Part shown: positions 25,462 to 34,102 of the stretch, one piece after another
Layout: each line of letters begins with the position of its first letter
Position numbering within the stretch: position 1 is the stretch's first letter
DNA from: Streptomyces sp. NBC_00273
GTDB taxonomy: Bacteria; Actinomycetota; Actinomycetes; Streptomycetales; Streptomycetaceae
Direction of reading: 5' to 3'
Assembly: GCF_036178145.1 (NCBI RefSeq)
Contig: NZ_CP108067.1
Coordinates: forward strand, 9,563,001 to 9,627,000
Length of the DNA stretch: 64,000 bases
Translations under genes and position numbers: made by a program
Notes under the pieces: generated by a model
What the model was told of the DNA's origin: nothing
Seen by the model: the letters and a program-made list of their open reading frames with translations, nothing else
Database searches by the model: none

Positions 25462-26913
25462 TTATGGTCTGATCCGGTCGCGTTCGATGATGCTCTCGGG
25501 GCGCCGGACGGTTTTTCCCACGTCGTAGCGGGTGGCGGGCCTCTGGTTCTTCGAGCCGAGTGGGCGGCCGGGACCGGGCCGGGTGGGTTTGGGCGCACGG
25601 GCCGGGCAGGGCAGGTGCGGGCGGAGGTTCCTGAACCCGCGGCGGACCCGGGCCGGGGTCAGCCTGTTCGGTTCTGCCGGCCGTTCCCAAGGCCGGCGGA
25701 CGTCCTCGGCGAGCGGCCGGGCGAGACGGAGCTGGGTGTGCGCGACGATGATCAGCCACGTCCACCGGTCCGCAGCTTCCGGTGTGCGGAGCTTCGGCCG
25801 GGTCCAGCCGAGGGTCTGCTTGATCATCCGGAACGTGTGCTCCAGGTCGAAGCGCCGGAGGAACGCCTGCCAGCGCAGATCGACATCGGGGCCGGCCATG
25901 CCGGTGGCGGAGGACCACAGCCACAGCGGCAGCGGTTCTCCGCCGCCGGGCAGGTGGTCGGCGTCCAGACGGATCAGCGTCCCCTCGATGATGGGGAGTT
26001 CACTGTCGTGGTCGATCCACGCGGAGCGGGTGGTGAGGCGGGGGTGGATGCGGTCCCAAGCCATCGCCCGGGCGGTGCCGTAGCGGTCGGTGACCTGAAT
26101 GGTCGCCGCGTCGGGGTCGCCCCAGGTGGCAGGCTTGGCGAAACGGAATTCCTTGCCGTGCTTCGGTGGCCGGCCGCCCTGGGGATAGGCCAAGGCGTAC
26201 TCCAGTTGTGTGGGTGTCGGCCGTCGCATGACACGGTCCGATCGCATGCGCCCCAGGACCTCGACGGACAGTCCGTTGAGAAGGTAGGCCATGCGCGGGG
26301 CGTCGTAGCCGGCGTCGAAGACGATGAGGATGTCGGGATCGCCCTCGCGCCAGCGTCCGCCGGTGATCAGGTCCTCGACTAACCGGCGGACCTGGCGGGC
26401 GGTGACCTCGGCGACATCGTCCTCGGGACCGAGCCGCACGGCGTCCAGCAGCTGGCACCAGGAGGTGCGGCCCGATTCGAGAGCGGCAACGAACGAGTAC
26501 GGCCAGCCCGGGATCATCAGATGCTGGTCCCGGCCACGGCCGAAGGTATGGCAGAACAGCCTGTCCGCGCTGCACTCGGCATCCGGCCGCAGCCAGTTGG
26601 TCACGTCCACGGCCAGGACGAGACGGTCATCGGCCGCCCTCGGCTGGGGCAGCGCAGCCAGTGTCCGCCGCAGCCCGTCGATGTCGATGCGGCCATGGTT
26701 GAGAGCGTCATACAGCGCGCCGTGCCCACGGCGGTGCTCGGCCAGCAGCGTCAGGTCCACCGGCGCGGTCACCGGCCCTTCGGCGCAGAGCAGAGCGTCG
26801 GTCAGCTCGAACAGCTCGTCACGTCGGGAGGTCAGACACGCATAGAAATCGTCCCGGAAGTGTGACGACACAGCGAACGCATCCCGCTGGACATCGTGAT
26901 GCAGCAAACTCAT
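25462..26913 (-). CDS. Large DDE transposase (IS4/IS701-like), copy 1
   Basis: 483 residues from ATG 26913. The acidic triad can be placed at LAVDVTNWLRPDAECS (~103), ILIVFDAGYDAPRMAYL (~205) and RRFDLEHTFRMIKQTLGWTR (~370, with the Y-less R...K signature of this group). PGWPYSFVAALESGRTSWC and HTQLRLARPLAEDVRRPWER are also characteristic and are shared with the copy at 40402. The C-terminal tail is basic (RPGPGRPLGSKNQRPATRYD). The frame is intact. Just upstream of the start is an inverted repeat that could fold over the ribosome site. Confidence 0.85.
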   Translation of the reverse strand: MSLLHHDVQRDAFAVSSHFRDDFYACLTSRRDELFELTDALLCAEGPVTAPVDLTLLAEHRRGHGALYDALNHGRIDIDGLRRTLAALPQPRAADDRLVLAVDVTNWLRPDAECSADRLFCHTFGRGRDQHLMIPGWPYSFVAALESGRTSWCQLLDAVRLGPEDDVAEVTARQVRRLVEDLITGGRWREGDPDILIVFDAGYDAPRMAYLLNGLSVEVLGRMRSDRVMRRPTPTQLEYALAYPQGGRPPKHGKEFRFAKPATWGDPDAATIQVTDRYGTARAMAWDRIHPRLTTRSAWIDHDSELPIIEGTLIRLDADHLPGGGEPLPLWLWSSATGMAGPDVDLRWQAFLRRFDLEHTFRMIKQTLGWTRPKLRTPEAADRWTWLIIVAHTQLRLARPLAEDVRRPWERPAEPNRLTPARVRRGFRNLRPHLPCPARAPKPTRPGPGRPLGSKNQRPATRYDVGKTVRRPESIIERDRIRP

Positions 26914-26920
26914 TCCCCCA

Positions 26921-26978
26921 CGGCCTTCGTGCTGGCCAGGTGTCTCTTCGGTCGGAGCACAGGATCAAGCGAAGGCCG
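26921..26978 (-). promoter_or_regulatory. Inverted repeat in the transposase leader, copy 1
   Basis: Arms CGGCCTTCG (26921-26929) and CGAAGGCCG (26970-26978) pair perfectly over 9 bp across a 40-nt loop, ending 7 nt from the start codon. The second copy of this transposon family has a longer version at the same place. Confidence 0.5.
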
Positions 26979-27061
26979 CGTTCACGTCCCAGGAACCCAC
27001 GTACGGGGGATCACGTTCGGGGGCATCGTTCGAGGTCAGACACTATTGAACAAGTCCAGAT

Positions 27062-27847
27062 TCAGGACTGTCTGCCCGCCGAGTGCTCGTTCCGCTGGTA
27101 TTCCATGACTTCCTCTTGCCCGGGTACCGGGCTGCTGAGGGCGGTGGCCAGAGCCTGGGCTTGGTCCGGCGTGATACCGAGGGCGAGGGGTACCTGGCGA
27201 GGGCTGTACGGGGATGAGCACACGGCGATCGGGCTGTCGCCGGTCGGCGTCCACCGGGGTCCGTTCGCCGGGTCCTGTTCCCCCAGCAGGACCGCGGCCA
27301 AATCGCTAGCAGCTTCCGCGCGGATCCCACAGTGGGACAGTGCGCGTGCCACGGTGTCGCACGCCTCGCCGGGCATGTCGGCGTCGCCGAGCATGGGCAG
27401 CAGGAGTAGGAGGCGCTCGGATGGATTGGTCAAACCCTCGGTGCCTTGTGTGCTCGTGGCGAGGGTGAGGAGCTCCGTCCAGGACAGGCCAGGGCCGGCC
27501 TCGTCGGCGCCGCACTGACCGAGAAAGCCGAGGCGCCCCCACTTGGGATGGCGGATGAAGTAGTCGACGTTGTTCTGGTCGTCCCAGTTGGCATAGACGG
27601 CGTAGACCGTATGGCCACCGTCGAAGCAGACCCGCAAGACTGGCCAGGGCTGCTCGGGGTCACCGAGGCGATCCACCATTTCCTCGTAGGCTGACGTGTC
27701 CACCCCGTATGGCTCGGCTGGTTCGCCGGGATCGCCCATCGTCAACAGGACATGAGCTAGCCAGAACGTGGGGTCTCGCGCGAGGTCCTCGCTCGCGACC
27801 AACTCGCAGTCCTGTACGTACTCCGGGATGTATACGCCGATGCTCAT
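27062..27847 (-). CDS. Hypothetical protein
   Basis: 261 residues from ATG 27847 (MSIGVYIPEYVQDCELVASE). Acidic, cytosolic, with no motif I can assign. Segments such as VLRVCFDGGHTVYAVYANWD, YFIRHPKWGRLGFLGQCGAD and SWTELLTLATS suggest a two-part alpha/beta protein of the SUKH/SMI1-like or immunity type, but this is only an impression. The stop codon is 4 bp from the end of the transposon at 25451-27057, so the C-terminus appears just spared or slightly altered. Confidence 0.65.
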   Translation of the reverse strand: MSIGVYIPEYVQDCELVASEDLARDPTFWLAHVLLTMGDPGEPAEPYGVDTSAYEEMVDRLGDPEQPWPVLRVCFDGGHTVYAVYANWDDQNNVDYFIRHPKWGRLGFLGQCGADEAGPGLSWTELLTLATSTQGTEGLTNPSERLLLLLPMLGDADMPGEACDTVARALSHCGIRAEAASDLAAVLLGEQDPANGPRWTPTGDSPIAVCSSPYSPRQVPLALGITPDQAQALATALSSPVPGQEEVMEYQRNEHSAGRQS

Positions 27848-28082
27848 GGGAGGAGGCTAGGGAACACCGGAGGGCGACCGTGCGTCGGGGCTGGGTTTCC
27901 ACACCGATGGGCAGAGCAAGACATCCTCAAATCAGCGTACGCGGTTAAAATTCAAGGTGAGTGCGTGTTTCTAATCTGCTCAGGCTGCGGCACCACAGCA
28001 TGCCCAGGAAATCGGAGGCGCCACTGCCCGAGCGTCTCATACCATCGGCTCGTACCGACCGCCGAGTATCACCAAGGACTTT
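27848..28082. other. Divergent intergenic region
   Basis: 235 bp between the hypothetical gene at 27062 and the methyltransferase. It is AT-richer around 27930-27975, as expected of promoters; no operator is recognised. Confidence 0.35.
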
Positions 28083-28937
28083 GTGAATCACTCCGATCTC
28101 CGCGCCAAGGCCCCGTCGCTCGCGGCCAGCATGGCCGCCGCCGATCACAGCCCGGACATCCAGTTGTCCCAGACTCGCCACCGCGCCGCGCTCGTGGCGA
28201 GCTGGCACATCACACCCGGCTCCACTGTCCTCGAACTGGGATGCGGCCAGGGCGACATGACCGCCGTCCTCGCAGAGGCGGTTGGCCCCAATGGGCGCGT
28301 GGTGGCCATTGACGTGGCCGACCCCTCCTATGGGACGCCGGTCACGCTCGGGGAATCGGCAGCCCGGCTCGCGGCGGGCCCTCTCGGGCCGCGCATCGAC
28401 TTCCGCTTCGGCACCGACGTCCTCGACCGATCAGTCGACTTCCCCGAAAGTACCTTTGACCATGTGGTGCTCGCACACTGCTCCTGGTACTTCGCATCGC
28501 TCGGACAACTGCGAGACACACTGGCCCGGGTACGGCCGTGGGCGCGGCGGCTATGGTTCACCGAGTGGGACTTGACGCCTACATCTGGCGACCAGTTGGC
28601 GCACCTGCTCGCCGTGCTGATCCAGGGGCAGGCCGAGGCCGCGGGATCGCATGGCGAGGGCAACGTCCGCACGGCTTTCTCGCGTGAGGGGCTGCTGCGG
28701 CTCCTGCCTGAGGCCGGATGGACAGCTGACGGCAGCGAGCCGGTCGATACCGGAGAACTGCAGGACGGTGACTGGGAAATCGCTGCTTGCCTCGACCTGG
28801 TCGGAACGGAGGAGCGTCTGGCTGCGCTGCCCGAGCCGGTGCGACAGCTCGTCCTGAGCCAGGCCGACGTTCTCCGGGCCATCGCCAAGCCGCGCGGCAA
28901 CCGTGCGCTCGCCGCGTATTCAGTCACCGCGCGCTGA
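28083..28937 (+). CDS. Class I SAM-dependent methyltransferase
   Basis: 284 residues from GTG 28083 with AAGGA just upstream. The Rossmann-like motif I is TVLELGCGQGDMTAVLAEAV; the acidic residue of motif II is VVAIDVADPSYGTPVTL; FDHVVLAHCSWYFASLGQLR gives motif IV/V. The N-terminal helix bundle (APSLAASMAAADHSPDIQLS) and a long insertion (HLLAVLIQGQAEAAGSHGEG) are features of the small-molecule methyltransferases of this type. Substrate unknown. No neighbours belong to it; the region downstream is a decayed IS630 element. Confidence 0.87.
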   Translation: MNHSDLRAKAPSLAASMAAADHSPDIQLSQTRHRAALVASWHITPGSTVLELGCGQGDMTAVLAEAVGPNGRVVAIDVADPSYGTPVTLGESAARLAAGPLGPRIDFRFGTDVLDRSVDFPESTFDHVVLAHCSWYFASLGQLRDTLARVRPWARRLWFTEWDLTPTSGDQLAHLLAVLIQGQAEAAGSHGEGNVRTAFSREGLLRLLPEAGWTADGSEPVDTGELQDGDWEIAACLDLVGTEERLAALPEPVRQLVLSQADVLRAIAKPRGNRALAAYSVTAR

Positions 28938-29062
28938 CATATGGCCCCAGCGGCTGGCCGGTCAAAGTTCATCGACATCGGCCAACCTTGACCCACCTCC
29001 GCTTCCAGACCGGGGATGTGAAGGTGTCCGGCGAGCCCTCTGCCGGGCCTGGACATCGACCA

Positions 29063-29544
29063 CATGGTTCCGCGGTGGCCGCGTTGGTGGCGGGGCGGGA
29101 CCGTGGGGACGTAGCGGCGGTCTTCGGGGTGTCGCTGTAGGCGGTCGACACGTGGTCGGCGAAGTGGCAGGCCGGCGGTCGTGGTGCGCTGGTCATGCAG
29201 CCGCGGGGCAAACCGGTCGGGGTGCACCAGGTGCTCGGGGAGGCAGAGCAGGCCGCTGTGCGGCAGGCGGTCGTCGATCACCGGCCCTGCAACGTGGGCT
29301 TGAGCGGGCAGCTGTGGACGCGGCGGCTGGTGGGAGAGCTGATTGCGGGGCTGTACCGGGTGCGGCTGACCGAGCCCGGGGTGGGCAAGCACCTGAGGCG
29401 TTGGGGGCTGTCCTTCCAGCGTCCGGACAAGCGGGCCGTGGAGCAGGACCCGGAGGCCGTGCGCCGCTGGCACGAGGAGACCTGGCCGGCGATCCGGGCG
29501 AAGGCGAAGAAGGACGGCGGCGAGGTCCTGTTCGCCGACCAGGT
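29063..29544 (+). pseudogene. IS630-family transposase N-terminal remnant
   Basis: The frame reads ALVAGRDRGDVAAVFGVSL, TAG (29138-29140), AVDTWSAKWQAGGRGALVMQ, LWTRRLVGELIAGLYRVRLT, VGKHLRRWGLSFQRPDKRAV and EVLFADQV: the winged helix-turn-helix and start of the catalytic core of IS630 transposases (first Asp in FAD). It has one nonsense codon and breaks off right after the first catalytic Asp. Confidence 0.7.
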
Positions 29545-29636
29545 CGCTCGAACGCGTGAGCACGACCTTCGGGCACGGACCGTACGTGATCGAAGCCCAC
29601 CGCAACCGAGTGGAGTGACACCCGCCCCATTCGCGG

Positions 29637-29668
29637 GCCCTGGAGGGACCCGGTGGTCCGTCCAGGGC
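29637..29668. terminator. Strong hairpin followed by CTCTTTCGT
   Basis: A 14-bp stem (GCCCTGGAGGGACC with its partner, 13 of 14 paired) and a 4-nt loop, followed by a T-containing tail on the plus strand. It looks like an intrinsic terminator, but the gene it served has gone. Confidence 0.6.
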
Positions 29669-30105
29669 CTCTTTCGTATCCCCGCGCCTTCTGGACCGGT
29701 CGCAGCCCAGGCGACAGCGTTCACCACGAATGCGAGAGGGCGTGTACCCCGGGCACTGAGGCCCAGCTGGGTCTGGCCGCCGACAGCGGCCCCCACGTCC
29801 GCAACGTCCTCGACGGGAACCCCAAGAGTTTCTGATCAATAGCATCCCGACGCTTGTTTCGCTGCGTCGCCGGCATGCCTTCTCTCTGCTCCACCAGTCC
29901 AAATGATTCGCCGTCCGCTGGGAACATCGCACTGAACCCGAAACGCCTCACCAGGCCCGACTTGTGATCGTGCTACGAGTGCTACGCCTACCCGTACCCC
30001 TCCGAGCTCCTCCACGGACTGTGGTTGCAGGCCGGTCGTGTTGGAGGAGACTGGAAGTGCGGGGGTTCATGTTGCTGGTCCTTACCCCTCTATGGGAGGA
30101 CTCTC
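29669..30105. other. Degraded stretch before the EEP-family gene
   Basis: About 440 bp without a supported gene. One short plus-strand end reads AQLGLAADSGPHVRNVLDGN then PKSF before TGA 29835, a probable gene remnant of unknown type. Promoter elements for the next gene presumably lie near 30060. Confidence 0.4.
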
Positions 30106-31047
30106 ATGACCACACTGCGATTGGCCACTTTCAATGTGGAGAACCTCTTTGCGCGTTGGCGCTTCAAGGAGGACGTGAATCCATCGGATGCCAATACACG
30201 GGGCTGGATTGTGGACCAGACCCAATTCGTCGAACTGGGCCAGGACGACAAGGCCATCACCGGAGCCGCGGTGCGTGAAATCGACGCGGACGTGCTCGCG
30301 CTCCAGGAGGTGGAGAATGTTGACACACTCAAGCACTTCCGTGCCCGCTCGCTCGGTGGGCGGGAGAAGTACCCGTACGTGGCGGGGGTGGACGGAAACG
30401 ACATGCGGCTGATCGACGTGGCCGTTCTTTCCAGGTTCCCGATCACTCACATCCGCTCCCACCAGCACCTCCTGGACCCTGCCACCCCCACGGCAGGGCT
30501 GTTCTCTCGAGACTGTCTCGAGGTCGACGTGCAGGTCGGGACGGGCAGTTCGAAGAGGACCGTGACAATCTACGTCAACCACTTCAAGTCGATGATCGGT
30601 GGGCGGAACCAGACCCGGGCGAAGCGGGAGCGGCAGTCCGCGAAGGTGATGGAGATCGTCACCGAACGGTTCGGCCAGGCCTCCCCGGGTGACAGTCCGT
30701 TCGTGATCCTGGGAGACCTCAACGACTACATGGAGACGAACGGGGACGGGAGTCCGGGCATCGACGAGCTGGTCAGCTGGGATCAGGTGCAGAACGTCGT
30801 GACCCGGCTGCCGTTGGAAGACCAGTGGACCCACTACTGGGCCGGCGGGGAAGAATACCGTCAGCTGGACTATCTGCTGCCGTCGGCATCGCTCGCCACG
30901 GCGACACAGACGGCCCCGGAGATCTTCCGTATGGGTCTGCCGCTGCGGGCGATTCGCTACAAGGGCCCCCGGTTCATGGGCATCGGATTCGACAAGCCGA
31001 AGGCCTCCGACCACTGCCCGGTCATCTTCGACATCGAGGTCGGCTGA
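30106..31047 (+). CDS. Endonuclease/exonuclease/phosphatase (EEP) family protein
   Basis: 313 residues from ATG 30106, ribosome site GGGAGGA 8 nt upstream. The EEP fold motifs are all readable: LRLATFNVENLFARW (Asn ligand), VLALQEVENVDTLKHF (metal-binding Glu), TIYVNHFKSMIGG (His), PFVILGDLNDYMET (Asp/Asn) and KASDHCPVIFDIEVG (Asp-His pair). It lacks a signal peptide, so it is intracellular. Members include exonuclease III-like nucleases, lipid and inositol phosphatases, and many phosphodiesterases of unknown substrate. A gene with an in-frame amber codon follows after 20 bp and may be its operon partner. Confidence 0.88.
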   Translation: MTTLRLATFNVENLFARWRFKEDVNPSDANTRGWIVDQTQFVELGQDDKAITGAAVREIDADVLALQEVENVDTLKHFRARSLGGREKYPYVAGVDGNDMRLIDVAVLSRFPITHIRSHQHLLDPATPTAGLFSRDCLEVDVQVGTGSSKRTVTIYVNHFKSMIGGRNQTRAKRERQSAKVMEIVTERFGQASPGDSPFVILGDLNDYMETNGDGSPGIDELVSWDQVQNVVTRLPLEDQWTHYWAGGEEYRQLDYLLPSASLATATQTAPEIFRMGLPLRAIRYKGPRFMGIGFDKPKASDHCPVIFDIEVG

Positions 31048-31067
31048 GGCGAGGTCGGCCCGGCGCG

Positions 31068-31571
31068 ATGGAGGCCGCGCACTTGGGCGCTATGTTCGCC
31101 GACGCCGATGACGCCCTCATGGAGTATGCGAAGTACTTCCAGAACAGCATCCGGGAAGAGGCGCTGGTGGCCAAGGCCAGGACGGGAATCATCTACGCCC
31201 GGGGCGGTGGTGGCACCCTCCGTGAGATCTTCCAGGACGTCGAGGAGAACTACTACGAGGAGGAGACCTCCAAGTTCACGCCGATGATCTTCTTCGACCC
31301 TGTCGGATAGTGGCAGAACGACGTCGACATCTACCCGGAGACCGGGCGGAACCTACGCCGCCAAGGCGTCAAGCTCGACGGCGTGCTGGATGAGATCTTC
31401 AAGATCGCCCGAGCAAGGCATCAGGACACCGCAGAATGCCTTTCGGAGATCCGGTTCACGATCGACTTCGATGACATCGTCAGGCTGTTGAAGAGTCACC
31501 AGGACGCCGTCCAGGAGAACCGCGCACTGATGCCGGAGCACTACGCCGTCGATGGCCCCACCGCCGACTGA
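31068..31571 (+). pseudogene. Hypothetical protein interrupted by a single in-frame TAG
   Basis: From ATG 31068: MEAAHLGAMFADADDALMEY, SIREEALVAKARTGIIYARG, EIFQDVEENYYEEETSKFTP, MIFFDPVG, TAG (31308-31310), then without a change of frame WQNDVDIYPETGRNLRRQGV, KLDGVLDEIFKIARARHQDT, EIRFTIDFDDIVRLLKSHQD and EHYAVDGPTAD. Both halves have strong coding character and read as one 167-residue acidic protein, with no frameshift. Either a nonsense mutation has inactivated it or the stop is read through. It lies 20 bp downstream of the EEP gene, suggesting co-transcription. Unknown function. Confidence 0.6.
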
Positions 31572-32019
31572 CGGCGCTGTCGGGGGCCTGCTTCAGCCAC
31601 AAGGAACGCGCCGCGCACCCGAACGGCCAGCCACGGCGCCGCGGGTAGCGTCGTGAGCACGGCGGCCGTCACGCGGGCGCGGTCGATCACTCGGTGTCCC
31701 GGGTGAAGTGGGCGGCCGCCGGCCGTCGATGCGGTGGAGGCCGCCCGTACCGCCGGCGAGGCTGTCCGTCCGGGCAACCCGTACTCGACGGCGGGCCGGG
31801 GGGCGTTCGAGCTGATCTTCGCGACGAACACCGGACCGGCCGCGTGGACTTCCGACTGCCGCGATGCACGGTAGCGGCCGGCCCCTCCGGTTGTGCCGCT
31901 CCAGCTACACCGTGCGGAGGGCCGGGAAGGAGGACACCTCGGCCAGGGTCGTCACCTCGTAGGTGCGACCCCGCGCGTGCTGGTCCGGGGATGGGCCGAC
32001 CTCATCAACCCGCGCCGGG
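31572..32019. other. Degraded stretch
   Basis: About 450 bp with no continuous coding frame. Compositionally like the rest of the window; probably remnants of lost genes. Confidence 0.4.
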
Positions 32020-32160
32020 AACCCGTCCGCGGACTTCGTGCCCGACGAGATCGTCGACCGCCTCTGGCTGCTAGGCCCGGTCGAGGCACACATCGAGAAG
32101 CTTCGGACCTGCGCGACCTCGGCGTCACCGGCGAGGTCGCGGGGGCGTTCCGCCCAGCGT
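32020..32160 (+). pseudogene. LLM-class (F420/FMN) oxidoreductase C-terminal remnant
   Basis: Reads DFVPDEIVDRLWLLGPVEAH then IEKLR, and after a one-base shift DLRDLGVTGEVAGAF. The G-P-x-E-x-H-x-x-x-L-x-x-L-x-x-x-G-V pattern is that of the C-terminus of luciferase-like monooxygenases. Only ~45 residues survive, already frameshifted. Confidence 0.5.
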
Positions 32161-32231
32161 CCAGGGGATGTTGACGGTCGAAGGTCCTTGGGGCCCGCGG
32201 ACAGCGCCCGTCCGTGCAGGGGAGCGTTCTG

Positions 32232-32468
32232 CTATCCGGATCCGGGCTCCTCGTACACGTGCGGCCTCCCGCCCTGCCACGCGATGACCTCGGAGTCGGA
32301 GAGGACGAGGTCGTCCGGGTCGGGGATGTCGATCCGCCGCAGGAACTCCACCAGATCGCGGTCGCTGTAGGCGACGCCGAGGACGGTGTCGACGCCGCGG
32401 ATCCGGATCACGACCTGCCGGCCGCCCGAGGCGGAAATCCGGTGCACGAGGATCGGCGCCTGTTCCAT
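32232..32468 (-). CDS. Small hypothetical protein
   Basis: A 78-residue protein from ATG 32468: MEQAPILVHRISASGGRQVV, IRIRGVDTVLGVAYSDRDLV, EFLRRIDIPDPDDLVLSDSE, VIAWQGGRPHVYEEPGSG. Alternating beta strands and one helix, acidic C-terminus. No metal motif or HTH. It resembles other small Streptomyces proteins of unknown function with the same strand-strand-helix-strand order. It stands alone between remnants. Confidence 0.65.
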   Translation of the reverse strand: MEQAPILVHRISASGGRQVVIRIRGVDTVLGVAYSDRDLVEFLRRIDIPDPDDLVLSDSEVIAWQGGRPHVYEEPGSG

Positions 32469-32849
32469 GGCTCCAGCCTGCCCCCGACACCCCGCCAGGG
32501 CATCCGGAGCAATCACTCGCCCCAATCCTGCGGGCCCCGAACGCTGAGCAGAGCGCGCAAGCCGCCCACGCGAAGGCCGTCATCCACTCCTAGGTGGGAT
32601 TGGGAAGGGGCCAGCACCCCATGGGTGCCGGTCCCCGGGGCATCCGGTTGCCGCCGCTCGGCTGGCGGCCTCGTCGGCAGTCGGATCGGCGGCCGCGCGT
32701 GGGGCCCAGAAGATGTGCATCGAAGTCGGCCATCCGGGCCATCTACCGCGCACAGTCACAATCGGCCGTAGGCCCGGTGGTAGAGCGCGGCCACGGCAGG
32801 GCTGGTGACGCCGTGCGCAGCGCGGCACAGCTCCGTCATGTCCGCGGCC
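32469..32849. other. Degraded stretch
   Basis: About 380 bp with open frames on both strands that are low-complexity Arg/Pro/Gly; I see no real gene. Confidence 0.4.
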
Positions 32850-33122
32850 CCGGCCCCTGGGGCGCGTGCCGGACGGCGCGGGGCGTGCGTACGGTTCGGC
32901 CACTTCCCCTTCTACTGGTGGGGCGAGGATGGACAGTGGCGTCTCAACGAGGACCGGTTCGAGAAGGCCGGGGTGAGCACGCACTACTGGCGGCATCCGG
33001 ACGGCGTTGCGCGCCTGGGCGCCGTGTCCTCGTACGGTCGCACCGGACCGCAGGTCCTCCACGCCGGCGTCCCGCTCGCGGTCCGCCCATCGGGCCTGCT
33101 TGCCTGCGGTCCCGCAACCTGA
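32850..33122 (+). pseudogene. Hypothetical protein fragment
   Basis: A plus-strand frame reads VRFGHFPFYWWGEDGQWRLN, EDRFEKAGVSTHYWRHPDGV, ARLGAVSSYGRTGPQVLHAG and stops at TGA 33120. The aromatic-rich WWGEDGQW segment looks like genuine protein, but the upstream part is low-complexity and no trustworthy start is present. It converges with the chimeric regulator/transposase gene without spacing. Confidence 0.4.
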
Positions 33123-33950
33123 TCACGAATCCGAAGTCAGCCGGTCGAGGAGGGCATCGAGGTCCACCCCGAGTTGTTCCTCGCCGCCTCGGACCGCCAG
33201 GGCGGGGCCCAGCGCCCGCAGGCGCGGGAAGTCACGGGCGGGGAGGCGGTGGAGGCCGAGCCGGAAGGCCGGATCGGGTTCGTCCGGGTCGTCGACGACC
33301 TCACGCAGCTCCACGACGATGTAGCCCAGGACCCAGGAGACGAATGCCCGGTACAGCTTCAGGGCGGCCGCGTCCGTCAGCCCTGAAGCCTGAAGGATGG
33401 CGAGCAGGCGTTCGTGGCAGCGCAGAACCGGCAGGGGTCTGCGGGCCATGGGGACGGTCAGAGGGCGTGTCGCCACGAGCGGGACGACGTGAGGGTGGGC
33501 GAAGGCGAGCCGGTACATCGCCAGCGCGATCCCGCGCAGCGCTTCACGCCGGTCGGTCACGGCCGCGGTGCCGTCGCCGACTGCGGCTGGCTCAGACGTG
33601 CCGGGTCCGAGGTCCAGCATCATCCCGGCGGCGTGGTGGTGAGCCCGGGCAGACGTGGAGTCCACGCTCACCAGCCCGAGCTCCGCCTGCCCCCGGGCGG
33701 CCGCCTCAGCGATCACCGCTTCCATCAGTGCCTGGAAGACCTCCGCACCGGCCCACAGGTGGAACCGCCCGTAGACGGTGAACCAGGACTCGTATTGCTG
33801 GGGCATGTCCCGCCACGGACTGCCCGTACGGAACCGCCACATCACGCCGTTCACCAGTCGCCGCAGGTCAGGAATCGGACCGCGCTCGCCCAGCGGCAGC
33901 AACGGCTCAATCACCGCCCACTCGTCGTCCGTGAGATCACCCCGAGCCAA
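33123..33950 (-). CDS. Chimeric ORF: IS5 transposase N-terminus fused to TetR C-terminal domain
   Basis: A continuous 275-residue frame. Residues ~1-115 are an IS5-type transposase N-terminus (LTDDEWAVIEPLLPLGERGP, WRFRTGSPWRDMPQQYESW, VSVDSTSARAHHHAAGM with the first catalytic Asp). From ~118 the chain becomes the ligand-binding domain of a TetR/AcrR regulator (REALRGIALAMYRLAFAHPH, KLYRAFVSWVLGYIVVELRE, RLPARDFPRLRALGPALAVR, GEEQLGVDLDALLDRLTSD), of the TetR_C_1 type. The regulator has lost its helix-turn-helix and the transposase its catalytic core, joined in frame. The most likely origin is deletion after insertion. Neither original function should remain, though the dimerisation half may still fold. 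Confidence 0.75.
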   Translation of the reverse strand: MARGDLTDDEWAVIEPLLPLGERGPIPDLRRLVNGVMWRFRTGSPWRDMPQQYESWFTVYGRFHLWAGAEVFQALMEAVIAEAAARGQAELGLVSVDSTSARAHHHAAGMMLDLGPGTSEPAAVGDGTAAVTDRREALRGIALAMYRLAFAHPHVVPLVATRPLTVPMARRPLPVLRCHERLLAILQASGLTDAAALKLYRAFVSWVLGYIVVELREVVDDPDEPDPAFRLGLHRLPARDFPRLRALGPALAVRGGEEQLGVDLDALLDRLTSDS

Positions 33951-34022
33951 CCCGCCTGTCTACCGCCCCGGATCCAGCCAGGGCAGCAGAACGTCCAGAC
34001 TCGTGATCCCGGTAAACGCCTA
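33590..34022. mobile_element. Truncated IS5-type element
   Basis: Only one end remains: GGCGTTTACCGGGATCACGA on the minus strand at ~34003-34022, similar to the ends of the element at 10801. The other end and the catalytic half of the transposase are missing, replaced by the TetR sequence. Confidence 0.65.
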
Positions 34023-34102
34023 AGAGCTGGTAACGCGATCTTGTGACCTCTGATTCTGCATCGCTGACACATGGCTGCCTGCTCGCTCGCGATACTTGGA
34101 CC

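Larger units (their letters stand above)
25451..27057. mobile_element. Insertion sequence with a large DDE transposase, copy 1
   Basis: About 1.6 kb. The ends at 25451-25474 and 27034-27057 (opposite strand) match at 17 of 24 positions, with shared CTTGT and GTCTGA blocks. The transposase stop lies within the left end. The right end is only 4 bp from the stop of the gene at 27062. It resembles the element at 40389 in size, gene content and layout. Confidence 0.75.
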
